Position numbers and translations under genes: made by a program | Assembly (NCBI GenBank): GCA_003116875.1 | Contig: BCKT01000009.1 | Location: 620,001-684,000, forward strand | Direction of reading: 5' to 3' | Length of the DNA: 64,000 nucleotides | Source of the DNA: Takashimella koratensis | Taxonomy: Eukaryota > Basidiomycota > Tremellomycetes > Trichosporonales > Tetragoniomycetaceae | In this document: piece after piece, positions 43,978 through 55,264 of the stretch | How positions within the stretch are numbered: the first letter of the stretch is position 1 | Layout: each line of letters opens with the position of its first letter | The notes under the pieces: model-generated | Databases searched by the model: none | Seen by the model: the letters and a program-made list of their open reading frames with translations, nothing else | What the model was told of the DNA's origin: nothing

Positions 43978-46547
43978 TCACACCTGTGCGGGCATCGTTG
44001 ATGAACGCGACGAGCCAGGCGTTTCTGATCCGCTGCTGCTTTCCCCTGCGGTGAACCGCTCCTTTGAATCGCTCCTTTCTCTCGGTGGTCGAGCAACCCG
44101 CCGACCAATGGCGTAAGTGATCCAAGAGCCCCATCTATAGCAATCGCGTCAGCTCCTTCCCTCGGTTGACGTCCATTGTCCTGTGGCTGCTGCACTCACA
44201 CTTGGGTCATGAGGAGACCGACCGCGATAATCCACACCATCGCCGTCCATGCCTGGTCGATCGATCGATAAGTGTAATCTTGGTTCACACCCCAGTACGC
44301 GATCAGAGCGATTGCACTAGCCGATTTGACAATGAAGGTTTGGATCGCCCCAAATTTGAGTACCCAAGCGACAAGAATTGGGTTCCACTGTAGTCGGTAG
44401 CCCAAGAGACCGACAAATGTCGCTTGTTCAGTAGTCGCTTGGAACAACCTGGCACGCTTGTCAGCACGGATTCTGAGCAGAGAAGTCTCGCGGTCGTTCA
44501 CTACCTACCAGATAATAGCAGAGACCATATAAGACATGGTTTGGGTGTATTCGAATACAGCAACGGTGAAGCTGATAGCGAAAATGGTGAAGAAGTGATG
44601 AGCGATTCTAATAGTCGTCGTCAGCAAGCTGCCTCAGCTCGAGAAACGCCGTCAGCGCAAGCTTACAAAGGCCAGCGCATGGAAAGACGGTAAACCAGTT
44701 CAAAGCAGTAAAGCGAGGAGATGATCACGCCGCTGGTGCGAAGACACTGCAGTCCCCACAGATTGTACGTCCCACCCAGAGCTGGAGCTCCGCATAGCTC
44801 AAGAGCGAGTGCAACTGTTGTGAAGAAGATGTTCATGATATCTGATAGAACGTCAGTCACAGGTCTGCTAGCTCGTTGGAGCTCTCGCTCGGGCGGATGA
44901 ACTCACAGATGGTGACGTTCTTTTGGTGCTCGAGCGACAACCCAGCATAGACAGAGTTGAAGCGAGACAGGGAGCTATCGTTGGCTCAGCAAATGTTGTT
45001 CAGGGCTGGCAGAGATCGACCAAGCACTCACAAGGTCAATGCTGCTGCAACGATGTAATAGAGTAAGAAGTAGCAGATGATTGCGATCGGGTACAAGGTC
45101 GGATCCCAGGAATGGAGGTCGTCCGCGCTCATGGAGATCTGCAGCAGTGGGTTGAGTGAGGTGCCATTTGTCGCGTAGATGTCGCTGACTGAAGCCTGGT
45201 TCTCAGGTGTGACGTATTTGGGTGCAAGCCAGCCCGCTGGGAAGTGCGATTCCAAGACTACCTGCTTGTAATCGCTGGATCACCCATGCTATTAGCGCTT
45301 CGTACACCAAATTGATGCAAAACGTACCGAGGTATACACATGTCTCCACCAGTAGGACCAACGTGTGGACAGTGCACCGATGGTCGTAACGGCAGCATGG
45401 GCGTGTGCAAGCTGCGACAGAGCAGGTTGTCCTCGCCGAGTCGATACCACTGCCCGATAGGTTTGTTGGTAACAAAGCTCATACAGTCGTCGTAGCTGTC
45501 GTATTGCTGGTTTGTGCCATTGCAATACGTCATCGCGCCTTGGCACACGACATTTGCCATGTAAGTTTGGAAGACAGCAGTCGAGTTGGTATCTGACACG
45601 TTCATCGCTTCCGCCATATATGGGTAAAGCTGAGGAACAATGACATCGGTCGCCCATGCCCAGCGCCGGAAGCTGGCGTCGTATTGGGTGATCTGGCGTT
45701 GCTCGTTGATCCGGAAATACGCGTCGATCTGTGAGGATGTTAGCAGCTTCCTTGAGAAGCTGTGGGAGACTCGCCTGGATTGGGTAAGTCGTATTTAGAA
45801 CCGGATATGAGACTGTTTGTTCCAACGTCAGCTCTGATTGACATAGTATTTGAGGGACACTTGCATTCGAAGATGACTGATGCAGAGACCGTGTCGTGCT
45901 CGACAACAGCGGCTGTCACCTATGGGGGTGTTAGCAAAGAATCGACCCGTTGTTTGTAACGAACGTTGTAAGATATAGGTGTGCCTAGTGGAGAAACCCC
46001 ATCCTTTGCGTTGTTCACAAACAACCCGAACAACTGTTCATGTCAGATTGGCGGTGACCGCGAGCACGAGCATGAGCTTGCTCACATATTCGCTGGAGTG
46101 GAAAGGAGGGTCAGTTAGTAACAGTACCGCTGTGTAGAGCGCACTATCTTCCTCGACCTACGTTGATAACTCGCGACCGTCGAAACTTGACGAGTCAGCA
46201 CGAGCCCGCGTATACCACTCGGTCACTTACTCGGTTGAGACTGCCGGTCAAATTAGCTACTATTCGGAAGAGACGTGCACGACTTCCATACTCACCGTCG
46301 ACAGTCCCAAACACATCCTCCGCAAACAAAGTGCTTTGAGCTTGGTCAGGTCTCGTTGACAGGGGTCGGATTGATTGGCAGTAGCTCACCTGTTGATGCT
46401 GGCCGCCACCTGGGCGTTCTGAGGAGAGATGAATTGGTCTGCAAAGTCTTTGACCACGGCCAAGTAGTCGTACTCGCTGAGCGCTGCGACCGACTGGAGT
46501 GCCAGCAAACCCAGGCTAGCGAGGTGAGCGGGCTTGAAGAACCGCAT
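43978..46547 (-). CDS. ectodomain plus multi-span (TLC-like) membrane protein, tandem copy B
   Basis: Fifteen exons encode 596 residues: 46547-46390, 46333-46296, 46240-46231, 46185-46162, 46092-46086, 46033-45965, 45919-45865, 45812-45775, 45728-45328, 45274-45032, 44974-44907, 44841-44667, 44607-44509, 44448-44200, 44134-43978. The protein aligns end to end with copy A: signal peptide, EYDYLAVVKDFADQFISPQN, CNGTNQQYDSYDDCMSF, LCRSLH and VHCPHVGPTGGDMC, then the same spans with AHHFFTIFAIS and ATTEQATFVGLLGYRL. Exon sizes are identical except for one extra intron in B (45729-45774) and one extra in A. Two B introns start with GC (45864 and 45774). The Ser/Arg-rich tail differs fully from that of A. 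Function unknown; a membrane receptor or lipid-handling role is possible. Confidence 0.8.
46086..46092 (-). other. 7-nt microexon (exon 5 of copy B)
   Basis: CGAATAT between a CCAG acceptor and GTGAGC donor; same length and position as in copy A. Confidence 0.8.
46231..46240 (-). other. 10-nt microexon (exon 3 of copy B)
   Basis: TCTCAACCGA between a GCAG acceptor and GTAAGT donor; same length and position as in copy A. Confidence 0.8.
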
Positions 46548-47962
46548 ACTATAGTGGAGAGTACGAGCTGTGCGACGAGTGAGTGAAATGTGAGATGCAG
46601 GGGGTCAGAAGTCGCGTTAACCAGCAATCATTCAAGTAGATAAGTGACCAGATCATATCGGGAGAGCGATCGGGTCCGCGCAGGAGTAAGCTGTACCATG
46701 TCGCTTAGGTTTGAGCAAATGATGTGATGGTGCAGGAACGTCAATTATAGCCTCGCCGTCTCCGTTTTCGGTACGGCGACTCGGGCAGGATCAGTGGAGT
46801 TGCCTGAGGGCTTCGGTGCTATGGCGATATGCAGTGACCTCTCGGCGATGCCGATCTGTGCGTTGTCATGGTGAGGATGGATAGAGGGCGAGGTTAGAGG
46901 CCAGAGAGAGGGTAGAGGGTGCAGACCCAGGGCCGTCACCGATAAAGGTACAGATTCCAAGAGCCCGAAGCGGTCTAAGCATTCAGGCTCCGTCCACTGC
47001 CCCTCCCTCGCTGGACGGCGAGCAATTACGAGCAAGCGCCATGCACGAAGGAGCTGCGATGCATCGGATCGTTGCTATGAGCTGGTTCTCTCGAAACGAG
47101 AATAGCAACCCAGCCGGCGTTGTTGGTCGACAGCGCGGGCGTCCAACTACCATCATCGTCTTCGGGTTTGATTTCTGGTGACGCAACAGGGGATTGATTG
47201 ATGGGCGGGAACGGCGAAGTGGATCCTGTGCGCAGTAGCTCGTTTTCTGCCCTGCATTGCTGTCGGGACCTCGGGATCATGCCCGATAGCCCGTATGCTT
47301 ATCTCCCTCGGACCCCAAAGCCAAGCATGTGTTTCGGGGTGCTTGAACTGCAACCCCAAATCAGTTTTGAAACGCGTCAAAAGCGTGGGAGAGCTCCAAC
47401 GGCACCCGTCTCGGTCGCCGTTCACGCTAAAATGACACGCGCCGAGGGGCCGAAGAGAAAACTCAAGTGCGGCCACCGCTTTTACGCACTTCCCGACGTC
47501 GCGCTCTCAACTCGCTTAGGTGAGGTTTACGCCAACTGAACGGGAACGGGTGCAACTCGGCCAGTAACCGAACTAGCTGCACAGGAAGCGACTCTGTGCA
47601 GGAGAAATATCCCGGGGCGGAGAGGCAGAAGGTGGCGTTAGGAACTGCGAGTTGTCTATCTCACTCTAGATACCCAGGGGCGCGGGACCCCCAGCCGCAC
47701 GAGTACGAGCGCAGTACACGACGCGTGACGATGCATAAGGTGTTAATCTACGTACTTCATGCCTTGATGGGGACGAACGACACTTTCCACATCCCACGGA
47801 ACGTCAACAGCTTCGAGCTGCGTACACCTAGGTGTCCCAAGCTTCAGCGGATCCCACATACCAATGGGACCGACGCAGCCTATGCACCCGCGCGCCCTCT
47901 CACCTTGATCACATGTGCGACCAAAAATACACACGGCTGATCACTACCAACTCCTACGCCAC
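46548..47962. other. 1.4-kb region without a recognisable gene
   Basis: Lies upstream of copy B and downstream of PUT1. Some open frames exist (for example plus-strand 47198-47539) but show no domain, no conserved composition and no partner exons. Confidence 0.5.
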
Positions 47963-50038
47963 CTACAAGAACCCAAATGACAATCGCCTCCGGAGCTCGG
48001 CACCGACTCGCCGTCGCTCAACTGCTGCCCCGTGATTTCCGCGCATAATCGACTTGTTCTCGATAGCTCTTCGGCTCAAGAAAGGTAAAGTCTAAGCGAG
48101 TAGTGGTCAGCTCTCTGTCGAAATGCCTATCAAAGCTCTCACCTCTCTCAGACTGCCGTAAGCGATAAAGGTCATTGACATGGCAGCTTTGCTCGCCTCG
48201 AAGGAGCTTTGAATCAAGTCGGAGAGGTCGTCTCGCATCCCTGCAAACACCATGAGCAAGGTCAATTAGAACAGACCATGGACCCACCGTAAAGTTGCGC
48301 AACGCAAACCCTGCCCAGTGCGTCTGGACGGAACCGCAGCTTTCCTGCAGAGGTTGGATAAGCGAGTCCCTCATCTCCCAGCGTTTTGATGATCGTAGCG
48401 ACTGAGTCAATGTTGTGTGTGCCGAAAATTACGCTCGGCGCGAGCTCAGGCCGGCTGGAATCAAGTGCTCGTTTGAGAGTCTTCAACAGGACGCTGACCG
48501 TGTGGTTGTAACACTTGTCTGTCTCCGGTTTTCTATGGATCACACCATGGGACGAAGCAATAAGCCTTCACTCCCGCCCACCTGAACCAAGTGTCACGTT
48601 ACTCACGTTGGCCATACGGGACAAGTTCCTGTCCTACCTGTCGTCTTCCAGAAATCATGTTCTTTGACAATATAACCTCCCCGGACGACTTTCACTCCCA
48701 GGGCATATCCATGTTTCTCAGCGTGCTTGATGGACGAAGCCAAAAACGTCGGCTGTCGTTGCAGGTAGCATTGGTACGATCCGCTGAAGCATATCAACAT
48801 CTAATTGCCATATGCGCCTCTCAAGCTAGACTCACTACACAACAGGACCAGTCCATACAGTCGTCTTGTCCTTCTCCGAGGGTGGGCGGTTATACTTCAT
48901 GCTGAGCATTCGAACGTAACCATCCATGACCGGCTCATAGTAACTCTCCTCAGCGTCCAGGATCAATCGTACGCTGAGTTAGAACTTGTCAGCGATCTCT
49001 TCTGTGCCCATCCTTCTCAGCTCACCCGTTCCGCTTAGCTCTCGCCGCCAAAGAGTCTAGGCGCAGCCAAAGCCGTTGCAGATGCTCGAGATCTCCGGGT
49101 TGAAGACCTGGGTCTTCAGAAGAGACGGAGAGATCCGGGACAGCGGTGGCTCTGAACTCGTTGAAGACAGAAACGTCGGTAGACGTAGGAGCGAGGACAA
49201 GGGCATCACAGTCGCCCGGGAAGCCTGGACGAGGGACTGGTGATGATTCATTGACGCGCAACCTGTGAAGGGTGTTCGATGCTCGAACGAATACTGCTGG
49301 GTCCATGAGACCGGTCTGTGGAAGCTGTCAGCCGGGGCTCTCCAGACGGCTAATCCAACTCACTGTCTTCAGCGCAAATGCCGAGCTCCCTCGTGCCCAG
49401 CCCTCGACAGCCATGCGTTCCTCAAACTCCCCCTGGACATCGATGGCCGTCTCGACCTCCTTGAAGCGCGCTTCGATGAGGGCCTCGATCGCCTCGGGCT
49501 CAACCACATCCGCCTCGGCCGAGTAATTCAGCGCCGACCCTACGTTCCTCCGCCTAAGCTTCTCCATCGCGGGGACACAACCCTCCGCCGTCTCTCCGGG
49601 AATGAACTGGGGGAAGAAGGTCTGTCGGATGAACGCTTCGCCAGTCTGAGATAAGCCAGGAATGGATGAATGGAGGACGTAATCGAGCATTGCAGGTGAG
49701 GAATCGACGAGTGAAGGGACACCGAGTATCGTCCAGACAAAGTAGGAACGGAGTAGCTGAAGGGTCGAAGCCGCCGAGAGGGAGGCCGAAGTCGAGGATG
49801 CTTCGGCGGTGATTGTATCCTCTTTCTGGTTGAAAGCGAGTGCCAGGGCAGCCGCCGAAGCGAATGTGACGGTCCCGTAGCGTACCGACCGGCCATTGAA
49901 GCGTGAAGAAGAGGAGGAAGACGTGGCAACGGTAGCGCGATTGGGGATCGCTTCGCCAGCAAGAGTCGAACGTCGGGCAAACGAGCTCGTCATCGCCTGC
50001 ACCAGCCTGGTCACCCGTTGCCGCGAAGTACCGCTCAT
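47963..50038 (-). CDS. PUT1: proline dehydrogenase (mitochondrial)
   Basis: Seven exons (50038-49364, 49315-49026, 48973-48836, 48783-48607, 48532-48288, 48240-48143, 48091-47963) give 583 residues. The first 35 residues are rich in Arg, Ser and Thr without acids, as in a mitochondrial presequence. Core motifs of the FAD beta/alpha barrel are present: RLILDAEESYYEPVMDGYVR, YQCYLQRQPTFL, GYALGVKVVRGGYI, IFGTHNIDSV, CVAQLYGGMRDDLS and LPFLSRRAIENKS with the Arg-Arg-x-x-Glu pattern that binds proline. The enzyme oxidises proline to pyrroline-5-carboxylate and passes electrons to the respiratory chain; the product leads to glutamate. It is divergent from the SDR gene with 354 bases between starts. 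Confidence 0.95.
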
Positions 50039-50392
50039 GATGCCGAATTCAAGATGCTGTACCACAGACACCAGCCCAGACGATGAGTAGGATCGAGGGG
50101 GGGAGCTGATGAGGATGAGACCAGTGGAGGGAGGGCGAGTATTGTACGTCTAGCAGAGGCGGGTTTACTTTGCTTATCGTTTCTCCACCGTTTTCCCACC
50201 CCGAACCAATCGCACATGGCCGGTTGGCGCGTCGCCTACCTTCTAACCGAACCCCCCGCAGCTCCGGATTTTCAGGAGCCGGAAATCCGCCTCCACCTTT
50301 CCCCCGCTTTCTCGTCATGCATTCCACTCCTCAAAAATCTCAAAACCAAGGTCACGGCAAACTTCGTTGATCCTCTCCACGTCCACCTCGAC
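50039..50392. promoter_or_regulatory. shared divergent promoter of PUT1 and the SDR gene
   Basis: 354 bases between two start codons. An in-frame ATG at 50216 would extend the SDR by 59 residues ahead of its Rossmann strand, which is less likely than leader sequence. Confidence 0.55.
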
Positions 50393-51429
50393 ATGCACAT
50401 CATCCTCACCGGTGCCGCTGGGCTAGTCGGTAGCCATACGCTCAAGTACCTCTTGACGCAAGGCCATCGCGTCACTGCGCTCGACATCATTCCGCTGCCC
50501 CAGCCGTTCCTCGACCAGCTCACCTCCGAGTCTCAGTCCCTCCTCTCTACCCATATCGTCGACCTGACCGACTGGAAAGCGTTCGAGGCGATCGTCGAGG
50601 CAGCATCTCCCGCAGTAGACGGCGTTGTCCACGTCGGAGGCATCCCAAACCCACTCAACAACGACCCACGGTTCGTGTACAATACCAATGTCACGAGCAA
50701 CTACAATGTCTTGCAGACTTGTGTCAAGTTTGGGATCAAGCGGATCGTTCAAGCGAGCTCGGTGAACGCGTACGGATTGAGCTTTACCCCACCGGGTCAT
50801 AAGTTCTTTGACGAACTTCCAATGAACGAGAAGTCTCCCACATCTCCCGTGAGTGGTACTTGCCGTCTGGTCCGAACACTCACTGACAATCGCCCAACAG
50901 GAGGACCCATACGCGACTTCCAAAATGTGAGTCACACAAGTAGCTGCCTTGCAGGTCATATCCTGACTAGACTTACAGATGCTGCGAGATCCAGGCGGAC
51001 GCTGTTTGTCGGTACAATCCCGGTTTCCGAGTCGCCTCTCTTCGTTATCACATGTGTAAAACCGACTATGCCTCTGCTTCCGACGCCTGTCGTCCTCCGA
51101 GCCTGTGGGGATGGGTCTCTTACGAGGCCTGCGCAACCGCCGCTCTCCTGGCGCTCACGAGCGAGGGCTGGTCAGGCCACGAGGTGTTTATCCTGGCTTC
51201 GGACGAGATCAGCTGGGATGGAGGGCTCACTCTCGAGAGCCGCTTCAACGGCGAGCGACCGGATAGCTTGGCTCTGCTTGAGAGCCACTGGAAGGGGAGG
51301 TATGGAAAGTTGGATAAGAGTTGGTGGGAGGGCAGACCGAGGCGAGGATTCTGGGATTGCGCAAAGGCAAAGACGGTGTTGGGCTGGTCCCATGAGGATC
51401 GGGTACCGGAGAAGGTGCTGTCATCGTAG
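50393..51429 (+). CDS. NAD-dependent epimerase/dehydratase (extended SDR)
   Basis: Exons 50393-50848, 50901-50926 and 50979-51429 encode 310 residues. The protein opens MHIILTGAAGLVGSHTLKYL, with the Gly-x-x-Gly-x-x-Gly NAD motif right at the N-terminus, which supports the chosen start. Further marks are VHVGGIPNP, the serine segment VQASSVNAYG and the catalytic YATSK joined across the 26-nt exon 2 (Tyr and Lys in the usual spacing). The C-terminal half carries SYEACATAALLALT and ends with AKTVLGWSHEDRVP, typical of NAD-dependent epimerases. Substrates in this family are nucleotide sugars, uronates or related sugars; none can be assigned. Because it shares a promoter with PUT1, co-regulation is possible. 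Confidence 0.88.
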
Positions 51430-51904
51430 TGAAAGCTTGTCATCCGTCCCGATGTATACAGTCGTCAAACCAACCGAGTGGCTCAGCTCAAGTCCAAGAG
51501 ATACATTGCACCCTTCACTTCAAGTCGTTTTTCCATGCAGGTCAGTCAGCTTGCCTGTAACAGCAAGCTTCACAGTCAATGCTTACGAGAGGCATTACCT
51601 GGGTGGCTTTCACCAAAAGGCTTCTCAATCCTCTTCCAACTTTACCCGTTGACGTCAAAGTTCGGAGCGCGCCGATGCCGCCGAACTTCCAAAAACCCCG
51701 GAATCACAACTTGCTGTTTCTCCACTTCTCCCGCTCGCGCATTTAGCGTACGACTTTCGGCGATAGGCGTCAATCTTGGCCCACTGAACCCTGGGGTCCA
51801 GCATGATAACCGAGTCAACACTATGTAAAAGGCGACGGGCAATCACGCACGGACGAGCATCTCACCACACTTGAACTTTCCAGTTTACGCCCACACCTTT
51901 CAGC
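51430..51904. other. intergenic, no gene seen
   Basis: About 475 bases between two plus-strand genes, holding a 3' end and a promoter. The final 40 bases are leader before ATG 51905. Confidence 0.4.
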
Positions 51905-53561
51905 ATGACAGTTGATCTCCCCTCTGTACTCATTGTTGGCGCTGGCGAGCTGGGCGCCGCTACCGCCGTCTCTCTCCTCAAGAGCGGCAAGTACGGTACC
52001 GTCACGGTGATCGACCGCGCTGCCGAACTTCCAGCGATTGACGCCGCGTCATGCGATATCAACAAAGTCGTTCGGTTCGACTACATGGACAACGACTATG
52101 CGGTCTTGGCCAAGAAAGCGGTCGACGAGTGGGTCAAAGACGAGTGGAAGGGTATCTACTACAGGTATGTCGCTTCTCTAGCTGTCAGTGTCCAAAGCTC
52201 ACCACGCTGTCTCTCTCAGGACGGGCGCTGTTGTCCGCGGCCTGCACTGTGAGGGCTTCACCGGCCAACGGGTGAAGACCACCCTGCAGAACGTGCAAGC
52301 TTTGGAGCCATCTATCAAGCTGCTATCGACACCGGAAGAATTCGCCTCGCATTTGAACCCCTCAGGTTCGGACATCCCTGTTGGCACTCTTGGACCTGAG
52401 GTACGGGGGTACTTCAACCCTCTCGGTGGGTGGGCGAACGCCTCTGCTGCGGTGAACAAGCTATACGACGACTTGAGGGTACTAGGTGGCGAACTCGTAC
52501 CGTCTGCCGACCTTTCCGAGCTCCTGTACACCGCCGACGGGAAGGACGTATGTGGTGTCCGATGTGCGGACGGGCGAGAGTTCAAGGCCAGCAAAGTCAT
52601 CATTGCCCTCGGGTCTTGGACACCAAGTCATCCCGCGATCAAAGGAATGCTCCCACAAGGCCTTATCACAGCCACGGGTCAGACGGTTGCGGCTATTCAG
52701 CTCAGTCCCGAGGATGCGAAACGTTACGCCAAGATTCCGGTCAGCATGCACCATGATGGTACTGGATTCTATTCCTTCCCTGTACGTGAAGCGTCGAGAG
52801 TTTGTCGACTTGGCTGACGATGGGGACAGCCCAACGAAACCGGTATTGTCAAATTTGCCTTGCACGGAGCTGGATACCTCAGCGAGTCGGGGGTCCCGCG
52901 TACTGCCGCTGATGCCAAAGCCGTTGCCTACGCCGAGGCTAACAAAGTCGGTGAGTATTCTAGGCTGATCCCGAGGATGGCTAATTCTCAAATAGGCAAG
53001 CTAACACCTTCCATGGAATAGGCTGGATCCCAGAGGAGTCTATGCGTAAGCTACGCCGAGAACTTGCCACAGACTACCCGGAGCTTGCGAAGAGTTAGTG
53101 ATTTGACTCGATCCCCTTGACCTTCGATCTGACTGTCAATCCAGTGCCCATTGCGTACACAAGAATGTGCTGGTACTCTGACGTTGTGGATGGGAACTGG
53201 GTGTTCGACTATTCTCCCGACTACCCATCTCTTATGATTGCATCCGGTGGTGCGGGACATGCATTCAAGGTGAGCGAGGGGTACGAAGCTCCGACAAGAG
53301 TACTATATCTGACGTTCTCAGTTTTTGCCCATCATCGGCGATCTGATCAGGTCACGCCTTGAAGGTACTTTGGATGCCCACTTCACGTACAAGTGGCGGA
53401 TCGCACGAGATCCCGATACTGAGGATGCGGCAAGGGTAGGAATGACGAGAAAGCCGCTGGACTTGACTTCTTTGGTTTCCAAAGATGAGCTGGAGCAGGC
53501 GGAGCCAAAGATGCTGGCCAAGCCTGTCGAGGCTGCACTCCAATCCCTGGAGATCAAGTAA
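51905..53561 (+). CDS. FAD-dependent amine oxidase (fructosyl-amino-acid/sarcosine oxidase type)
   Basis: Six exons (51905-52164, 52220-52781, 52830-52950, 53022-53093, 53145-53269, 53322-53561) give 459 residues. The N-terminus VLIVGAGELGAATAVSLLKS is the FAD dinucleotide fold. Later come YFNPLGGWANASAAV, KVIIALGSWTP and the diagnostic C-terminal block TRMCWYSDVVDGNWVFDY followed by IASGGAGHAFKFLPIIGDL. In monomeric sarcosine oxidase and fructosyl-amino-acid oxidases the Cys of this block binds FAD covalently. The enzyme should oxidise an N-substituted amino acid, releasing the amino acid and hydrogen peroxide; which one is unknown. The end LEIK is not a peroxisomal SKL signal. An alternative acceptor exists at 52995 but breaks the frame. 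Confidence 0.88.
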
Positions 53562-53777
53562 AGCTTAGCCGTCCGGCCATCGGTGGCGTTAGAGTCTGTA
53601 CTCTCACCTTGTATGAAATCTCAAATGCACTGCTCTTCACATTGGTGGTCGCCTGCAAGCGATTGTCAGTCTGCGGCCGGATTTTGGTTTTCCGCCTCCA
53701 CAAGCATTGGAAGAGAAATCATGGACTCGATAAAAGCCAAAAGAGAGAACCCAGCCTGTACGCCAAACTCACCCAAC

Positions 53778-55065
53778 ATGTCAAGCAGCATGACTTTAGA
53801 GTCAGCGTTCGCTCAAGTCCCGTACACCCCTCCTGATGCGGTGTTTGCACTCAAAGCTGCGTTCGATAAGGATACCAGTGAGCTCTTACTCCTTGCTGAT
53901 CGCTAACAATGGAGGTCCGGACAAGGTGAACCTCGGTCCTGGCGCCTATTTGAACAACGACGGCCGGCCATGGATCTTGTCGTCTGTCGCAGAAGCAGAG
54001 AAGCGACTCGCGGTCCACCCTCCGGGGCACGAGTACCTGCCTATTCTGGGACTCCCTGCGTTCCGCTCCGCCGCTGCAAGTGTCGTCTTTGGGGCCAACT
54101 CGAAGCTGCTACAGAATCGTGCCGTCGCCACAATCCAAGCCGTCTCCGGGACAGGCGCGATTCACCTCGCCCTCTCCTTCCTACGCCACTTTACCGCACC
54201 AGCAAAGATTTTCGTCTCTCGCCCATCTTGGTCCAACCACCGTATCATGGCAGAGTTTCTCGGCTTCGATGTCGTCGACTATCCCTACTACGATCCGGTC
54301 GAGCGCGCGGTCGATTTCAGCGGGATGAAGAAGGCGATGGAATCTTGCGAACCAGGGACCGTCTGGATTCTCCATGCGTGTGCCCACAACCCCACAGGCT
54401 GTGACTTGTCTCAGGATCAATGGAAAGAGCTAGGGGAGGTGATCAAGGCTCGTAGGATCTTGCCTATCCTCGACTCGGCGTACCAGGGATTCGCTTCGGG
54501 TGATCTGGACGACGACGCGTGGTCCATCCGATACCTACTCGACGAGCTGGAAATTCCCGGCATCGTCTGCCAGAGCTTCTCCAAGTCCATGGGATTGTAC
54601 GGCGAGCGAGTCGGCGCCGTCCACGTCGTTAATTCCCAAGCGAGCAGCACTACATGGGTTGATGCCGTCGAGTCTCAGGTTGGGTGGATTTCGCGTAAAG
54701 AGATCTCAGTTCCGCCTCGATACGGCGCGACGATCGCAGCGACGATCATCGACTCGCCTGAGCTATACGAGATGTGGCAAGAAGACCTGCGGGTGATGTC
54801 GAATCGGCTCACCGATATGCGTCAGGCGGTGTACAATGGGTTGACGGCCAGAGGGACGGCAGGCAGTTGGAAACACGTTATCGACCAGATTGGCATGTTC
54901 TCATTCACTGGCCTCACGGCAGAGCAGGTGGATCTTCTTAGGCAGCGCCATATCTATCTTCTCAGCAACGGGCGTGTCTCCCTCAGCGGGTTGAACGAGG
55001 GCAACGTAGATTACTTTTGTCGTTGCGTGCATGAGGTGGTGACTGAGACGAGTGAGAGGGGATGA
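53778..55065 (+). CDS. class I aminotransferase (aspartate/aromatic type)
   Basis: Exons 53778-53877 and 53915-55065 encode 416 residues. The only intron is 37 nt. Motifs are complete: PDKVNLGPGAYLNNDGRPW near the N-terminus, ACAHNPTGCD (Asn that holds the PLP ring), DSAYQGFASGD (Tyr and Asp of the cofactor site), SFSKSMGLYGERVGA with the PLP Lys at about 257, and RVSLSGLNEGNVDYF with the substrate-carboxylate Arg. Numbering is almost that of cytosolic aspartate aminotransferases. It swaps amino groups between an amino acid and 2-oxoglutarate. It starts 216 bases after the oxidase stop, so the pair is tightly packed. ATG 53790 is an alternative start four codons later. Confidence 0.92.
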
Positions 55066-55204
55066 GATGCATGCTGCGCCTCCGACGGAACTGTTGTTAT
55101 TGATTGATGGTGCCTGGGCTCCGATCGGTAGCCGGTACGCCGGAGGTGACTGGACTAGTCTTGGCTCGGCGTATCCTCGGCGGTTGACTGGATCGGCACA
55201 AGCA

Positions 55205-55211
55205 TATAAAA
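55205..55211 (+). promoter_or_regulatory. TATA box of the small membrane protein gene
   Basis: TATAAAA lies 60 bases before the ATG at 55265. This is the best-placed TATA element in the window and implies a leader of about 20-30 bases. Confidence 0.65.
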
Positions 55212-55264
55212 GCAGTCGCTTCCCCATCCTATCTCTTCATTACTCCATTCACCACTGACAGACC

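Noticed and set aside
47198..47539. Plus-strand frame of 113 codons
   Set aside because: No recognisable domain, isolated, composition like surrounding non-coding DNA.
50216..50392. Upstream ATG for the SDR gene
   Set aside because: Would add 59 residues before the Rossmann strand that normally begins this family; the sequence reads as leader.
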